Assembly (NCBI RefSeq): GCF_003387475.1
Contig: NZ_QUNO01000005.1
Span: 1-64,000 of the forward strand
Direction: 5' to 3'
Source of the DNA: Kutzneria buriramensis
GTDB taxonomy: Bacteria > Actinomycetota > Actinomycetes > Mycobacteriales > Pseudonocardiaceae
Length of the DNA: 64,000 bases
Shown: positions 61,355 to 64,000 of the stretch, piece by piece
How positions within the stretch are numbered: the first letter of the stretch is position 1
Layout: every line of letters starts with the position of its first letter
Translations under genes and position numbers: made by a program
Notes under the pieces: generated by a model
What the model was told of the DNA's origin: nothing
What the model saw: the letters and a program-made list of their open reading frames with translations, nothing else
Database searches by the model: none

Positions 61355-61400
61355 CTCACCGGCGCGCCTGGACGAACCGTCCGGTCGGCGCGCCGGTGAG
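61355..61400. terminator. 14-bp hairpin embedded in the convergent gene end
   Basis: CTCACCGGCGCGCC (61355-61368) and GGCGCGCCGGTGAG (61387-61400) pair perfectly with an 18-nt loop. The stem begins 6 nt after the Asp-box protein stop and lies almost entirely inside the last codons of the opposing gene. Confidence 0.7.
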
Positions 61401-61979
61401 ATGCCCGGCCGGCAGTTTCCGGCCGCACAGCACGAGCAGGAGGTCCTGGGCGCTGCCGCCCAGGACCTCGCCGTTTCCGTAGGTCCAGTCGAGGTCGTCG
61501 GCGACCAAGCGGACGCCGGCGAGGTCGACGCCGAAGAAACCGACCGACCGGGCGTTGATGCCGTCGAGCACGGGACGCATCCGGTCCTTCGGCACGGGCC
61601 GGTCGACGCCCAGCGCCACCGTGATGTCCAGGCCGTGGATGACCTCGTGCGACAGCGCGCCGACGAACCCGCCGCCCGGCGGCTTCCACGCGGTGTCGGC
61701 GTTGTCCCGCATGCTCGCGGCGAGTTCGCCGGTGGACAGGGCGGCCGCGTCGCGGCGGGCCGTCGTGTCGGCCATGCGGTTGACGTCGCCCCTGGCCTTG
61801 ACCATCTCCAGCAGGAATCGCGGCGTCGATGTGCGGAACGGCAGGGTCATGTGCGCCACGACCTCGCGCACTCGCCAGCCCTCGCACAGCGTCGGCGCGT
61901 CCCAGTCCCCCGCCGGCAGGCCGGCCAGCAGCTCCGCGAGCTCACGCCGCTGGGCGGCGATCATCGTTCTGATGTCCAT
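61356..61979 (-). CDS. maleylpyruvate isomerase-like (MDMPI/DinB) protein
   Basis: 207 residues of the mycothiol-dependent maleylpyruvate isomerase family: LCEGWRVREVVAHMTLP (metal His in VVAHM), then LSHEVIHGLDITVALG, with the E-x-x-x-H and D ligands, and a C-terminal sterol-carrier-like tail. Mycothiol use is family knowledge and fits an actinomycete. The last 15 codons double as a terminator hairpin. Confidence 0.88.
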   Translation of the reverse strand: MDIRTMIAAQRRELAELLAGLPAGDWDAPTLCEGWRVREVVAHMTLPFRTSTPRFLLEMVKARGDVNRMADTTARRDAAALSTGELAASMRDNADTAWKPPGGGFVGALSHEVIHGLDITVALGVDRPVPKDRMRPVLDGINARSVGFFGVDLAGVRLVADDLDWTYGNGEVLGGSAQDLLLVLCGRKLPAGHLTGAPTGRFVQARR

Positions 61980-62015
61980 GGCAGTACGTCGAACGGGATC
62001 GCGGCAGTCGGACAG

Positions 62016-62630
62016 TCACCACGCGTCCGGGCTGACTCCCTGCATGGCCGGCTGGAACGTGCCCACCTGGACCGACTTGAGGTCCAGTTCGGGGTACTCG
62101 GACGCGTGACCGTTGTCGTCGATCAGGTTGACCACGACCGCGGGGGCGCCGGGCAGCGCGAGGTTCGTGGTGGTGGCCACGAAGGTGTCGTTGGCGCCCT
62201 TGTCGCCGGGGATCAGCTTCACGCCGGCGAAGGCGCTCTGTCCGGGCTGCAGGGTGATCGGGCTGGCCGCGCCCGGCTGGTTCACCTTGTTCACCGGCAC
62301 CGCCAGCGAACCGTTGGCCGCGTTGAGGAAGCTCAGCGCCGGCCACCCGTTGACGGTCAGCGGCCCGGTGCCCTTGTTCGTGACGGCAAGGATTTCCGAG
62401 CCGGGCCCCTGCTGGTGGTTCAGGTCGGCGGTGATCTTTCCGTTGCCGCTGCTCACGTTCTGCGCCGACGTCGTCGCCTTCGTGGCGGTCGTCGTGGTGG
62501 GCGGCGGCGTGCTGGTGGTCGTCGACGCGGCCGTCGAGCCGGCGGTCAAGCCGGAGTTGCCGCAGGCGGTCAGCATCACTGCGGTCGCAACCATTGCGAC
62601 GGCGCCGAAAGCGGTCCGAATCCGAGTCAT
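62016..62630 (-). CDS. DUF4232 lipoprotein
   Basis: 204 residues. Signal with lipobox LTAC (Cys23), a Thr/Pro-rich linker (TTTSTPPPTTTTATKATT) and a DUF4232 beta-sandwich (LAVTNKGTGPLTVNGWPALS). DUF4232 lipoproteins are common in actinomycetes and of unknown function. ATG 62630 has GGAAGG 5 nt upstream. A 7-bp dyad at 62647 precedes it. Confidence 0.88.
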   Translation of the reverse strand: MTRIRTAFGAVAMVATAVMLTACGNSGLTAGSTAASTTTSTPPPTTTTATKATTSAQNVSSGNGKITADLNHQQGPGSEILAVTNKGTGPLTVNGWPALSFLNAANGSLAVPVNKVNQPGAASPITLQPGQSAFAGVKLIPGDKGANDTFVATTTNLALPGAPAVVVNLIDDNGHASEYPELDLKSVQVGTFQPAMQGVSPDAW

Positions 62631-62646
62631 GCGCACCTTCCAGGTT

Positions 62647-62663
62647 CTTGGTGTCTCACCAAG
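62647..62663. promoter_or_regulatory. compact dyad upstream of the DUF4232 gene
   Basis: CTTGGTG (62647-62653) and CACCAAG (62657-62663) form a perfect 7-bp inverted repeat with a TCT centre, 17 bp before the start. It could be an operator or a 5' UTR hairpin. Confidence 0.4.
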
Positions 62664-62714
62664 TTAGACGCGCGGGCTGCGGCCAGGTTGGTCCACCGAC
62701 TCGTTTCCATCCGA

Positions 62715-62735
62715 ACGGGCAGCAGACCTGCCCGT
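62715..62735 (-). terminator. terminator hairpin after the SnoaL-like gene
   Basis: ACGGGCAG (62715-62722) and CTGCCCGT (62728-62735) form a perfect 8-bp stem with a 5-nt loop, 6 nt beyond the stop of the minus-strand gene at 62742. Confidence 0.65.
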
Positions 62736-62741
62736 GGCGCC

Positions 62742-63293
62742 TCACAACCGAGCGGCCGCCGCGGCCTGCTCGGCGACGGTCGCGGCGGCGCGGGCGGCCC
62801 GGCCGGTCAGCTTCCAACCGATCATGCTCAGGCCGGCCGCGGGCGTCGGCGGGAAGACACCGAGCTGCCCGAGCATGGCGATGTCGTCGCGGACGGCCTC
62901 GTGCCGCACGACCCGGCCGTCCCGGATGTCGAGCACGTGGATCTGCTCGAAGTCGATCTCCCGGCCGGTCGGCGGGACGACCTGGTCGGGGTCGCCGTCC
63001 CGGTACCGGACGAACGGCCCGGTGTGCCGGCCCCGCATCCGCAGCCGGACCCAGACCTGGTCGTCGTTCTCGGCGGCGCCGAGCACGACGAACCGCAGGT
63101 CGGCGAAGGCGGCGCGCATCCACGCGCCGGACGCCAGCACTCCGGCCGGGCCCGGGATCGAGCAGGCCGGCGGCGCGACGGCCGCCTCCCGGTTGGCGAA
63201 GTCGTCGCCGATGACGTCGGCGGCGAGGCCCGCGTCGCCGGTCTCCAGCACCCGGAAGACCCCGAGGGCCAGTTCGGTCGCGGTGAATCCCAT
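62742..63293 (-). CDS. SnoaL-like ester cyclase family protein
   Basis: 183 residues with the SnoaL-type ester cyclase layout: GDDFANREAAVAPP, GAWMRAAFADLRFVVLG, GRHTGPFVRYRDGD and FEQIHVLDIRDGRVVRHEAV. Relatives act in polyketide ring closure or as isomerases, but many are of unknown function. ATG 63293 follows GGGG at 8 nt. It is divergent from the TetR gene at 63374, with a dyad between, and probably repressed by it. Confidence 0.88.
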   Translation of the reverse strand: MGFTATELALGVFRVLETGDAGLAADVIGDDFANREAAVAPPACSIPGPAGVLASGAWMRAAFADLRFVVLGAAENDDQVWVRLRMRGRHTGPFVRYRDGDPDQVVPPTGREIDFEQIHVLDIRDGRVVRHEAVRDDIAMLGQLGVFPPTPAAGLSMIGWKLTGRAARAAATVAEQAAAAARL

Positions 63294-63328
63294 GGTCAGC
63301 ACCCCTTCACGACGGTCGGTTCAATTGA

Positions 63329-63347
63329 GGTTACAGTTGACCTAACC
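63329..63347. promoter_or_regulatory. operator-like dyad between SnoaL-like and TetR genes
   Basis: GGTTA (63329-63333) and TAACC (63343-63347) mirror each other, with AGGT and ACCT also symmetric around nearly the same centre. It lies in the 80-bp divergent gap and is a plausible TetR site. Confidence 0.45.
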
Positions 63348-63373
63348 AATAGGCCAAAAGTGAAGGTAATCGG

Positions 63374-63982
63374 ATGCCGGACAAACGCAGCTACGTGTCG
63401 CCGCTCCGGGAGCAGGCCGCGACCCGGACCCGGGAGCTGATCCTCGGCAGCGCCGTCGAGCTGTTCGCCGGCCGCGGCTACGGGCTGGTGACCGTCGCGG
63501 ACATCGCGGCGGCGGCCGGCGTCTCGGCGAAGACCGTCTTCGCCAGCGTGGGCAGCAAGGCCGACATCCTCAACCGCATCGTCGACCAGGGCGTCGCGGA
63601 CTCCGGCTACGAGCAGGCGACGCGGCACGTACTCGCCCAGCACACCCCGGCCGCGGTCATCGACGCGCTGGCCCGGGGCACGCGGGCCGGCAACGAGGGC
63701 CAGTTCGCCGTCCACCAGGCGATACGCAAGGCGCTGCCGTCCCATGAGAGCGGCGAGGAGCTGTGGCGGCGGGCGACCGCCGACTACCGCGCCGCCCTCG
63801 AGGCCACCGCCGCGCACCTGCACACCCTGACGCCGGCCCCGGCCGGTCCCCCCGACGAGACCGCAGGCCTGCTCTGGCTCTGGTTCGGTCCCACCAGCTG
63901 GCACACCCTCGTCGTCGAGAACGGCTGGACCTGGGACCATGCCGAGACCGTTCTCCGCCGCATCGCCACCGCCGCCCTCTGA
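63374..63982 (+). CDS. TetR/AcrR family transcriptional regulator
   Basis: 202 residues. HTH at about 20-60 (TVADIAAAAGVSAKTVFASV) and a C-terminus with WFGPTSWHTLVVENGWTWDH. The pattern after the HTH (SVGSKADIL) and the closing Trp-rich region resemble the TetR at 52524, so the two are paralogues with different neighbours. GAAGG lies 7 nt before the ATG. The likely target is the divergent SnoaL-like gene. Confidence 0.92.
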   Translation: MPDKRSYVSPLREQAATRTRELILGSAVELFAGRGYGLVTVADIAAAAGVSAKTVFASVGSKADILNRIVDQGVADSGYEQATRHVLAQHTPAAVIDALARGTRAGNEGQFAVHQAIRKALPSHESGEELWRRATADYRAALEATAAHLHTLTPAPAGPPDETAGLLWLWFGPTSWHTLVVENGWTWDHAETVLRRIATAAL

Positions 63983-63983
63983 A

Positions 63984-64000
63984 CCCCCGCGAGTCGCGCT
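63984..64000. repeat. arm of the CGCGAGTCGCGCTC repeat at the window edge
   Basis: CCCCCGCGAGTCGCGCT starts 1 nt after the TetR stop and runs off the end of the window. It is an exact left arm of the family, as at 33041-33057, so a full element probably continues beyond. Confidence 0.65.

Overview
The window reads as chromosome of a high-GC actinomycete. Coding is dense on both strands, third codon positions are almost all G or C, GTG starts are common, and the regulators belong to TetR, MarR, Lrp, LysR, AraC, HxlR and ROK families. F420/flavin LLM oxidoreductases, a VC0807-type membrane protein, Tat-exported peptidoglycan hydrolases and a HAIR-like heat-shock operator point the same way. Small dispersed inverted repeats in intergenic gaps suggest Pseudonocardiales (Amycolatopsis or Kutzneria type), but that is inference. 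I see no rRNA, tRNA, CRISPR array, transposase, integrase or prophage module. About thirty genes carry a TANNNT-like -10 hexamer 6-7 nt before the start codon, so leaderless transcription appears to be the rule here, and I used it to choose several starts.

Layout, 1-26 kb. tetR and argG are divergent across a palindromic promoter. An Lrp regulator is divergent from a cystathionine-synthase-type PLP enzyme, followed by an unknown Met-Cys protein and a convergent R2K-type ATP-grasp protein. After a GNAT enzyme and an LLM oxidoreductase comes an ABC-F protein with an attenuator-like leader. Next are a tandem DUF6193 protein, a GlcG-like/SDR pair, a VC0807-SDR-MFS operon whose MFS start looks frameshifted, a MarR/esterase divergent pair, hsp20 behind a HAIR-like site, and a PAS-HTH regulator coupled to an aminotransferase and a decayed ornithine cyclodeaminase gene. 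From 21.7 to 25.7 kb there is a cell-wall island: a membrane HTH/peptidoglycan-binding protein faces a four-gene operon encoding a GH25 lysozyme, two paralogous secreted four-cysteine proteins and an M15 peptidase.

Layout, 26-48 kb. This part carries housekeeping and accessory metabolism: MarR-GNAT fusion, S9 peptidase, aldo-keto reductase, NmrA/AraC pair, SnoaL protein, methyltransferase, double Lrp regulator, DUF899, hydrolase plus catalase-like peroxidase, a TetR-TetR fusion, a PaaK-like ligase and a Tat-exported flavoprotein. It ends in a five-gene sulfonate/sulfate-ester operon (LLM monooxygenase, binding protein, ATPase, permease, TauD-type dioxygenase). Each junction in that operon is a 4-nt overlap, and the operon lies behind a ROK regulator.

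Layout, 48-64 kb. Here are an HxlR-SRPBCC-LLM group, a glycosyltransferase coupled to a TetR regulator, decayed duplications of that tetR 3' end, an AraC regulator overlapping a short cytochrome P450, and a YciO-type protein. A LysR regulator faces a diaminopropionate ammonia-lyase/M20 hydrolase pair. The window closes with a large secreted Asp-box protein, an MDMPI-type protein, a DUF4232 lipoprotein, and a SnoaL/TetR divergent pair.

The most unusual non-coding signals are a family of intergenic elements built from the arm CCCCCGCGAGTCGCGCTCT. One complete 118-bp copy has 33-bp terminal inverted repeats and cuts off a gene remnant. The ABC-F leader is the second signal of note.
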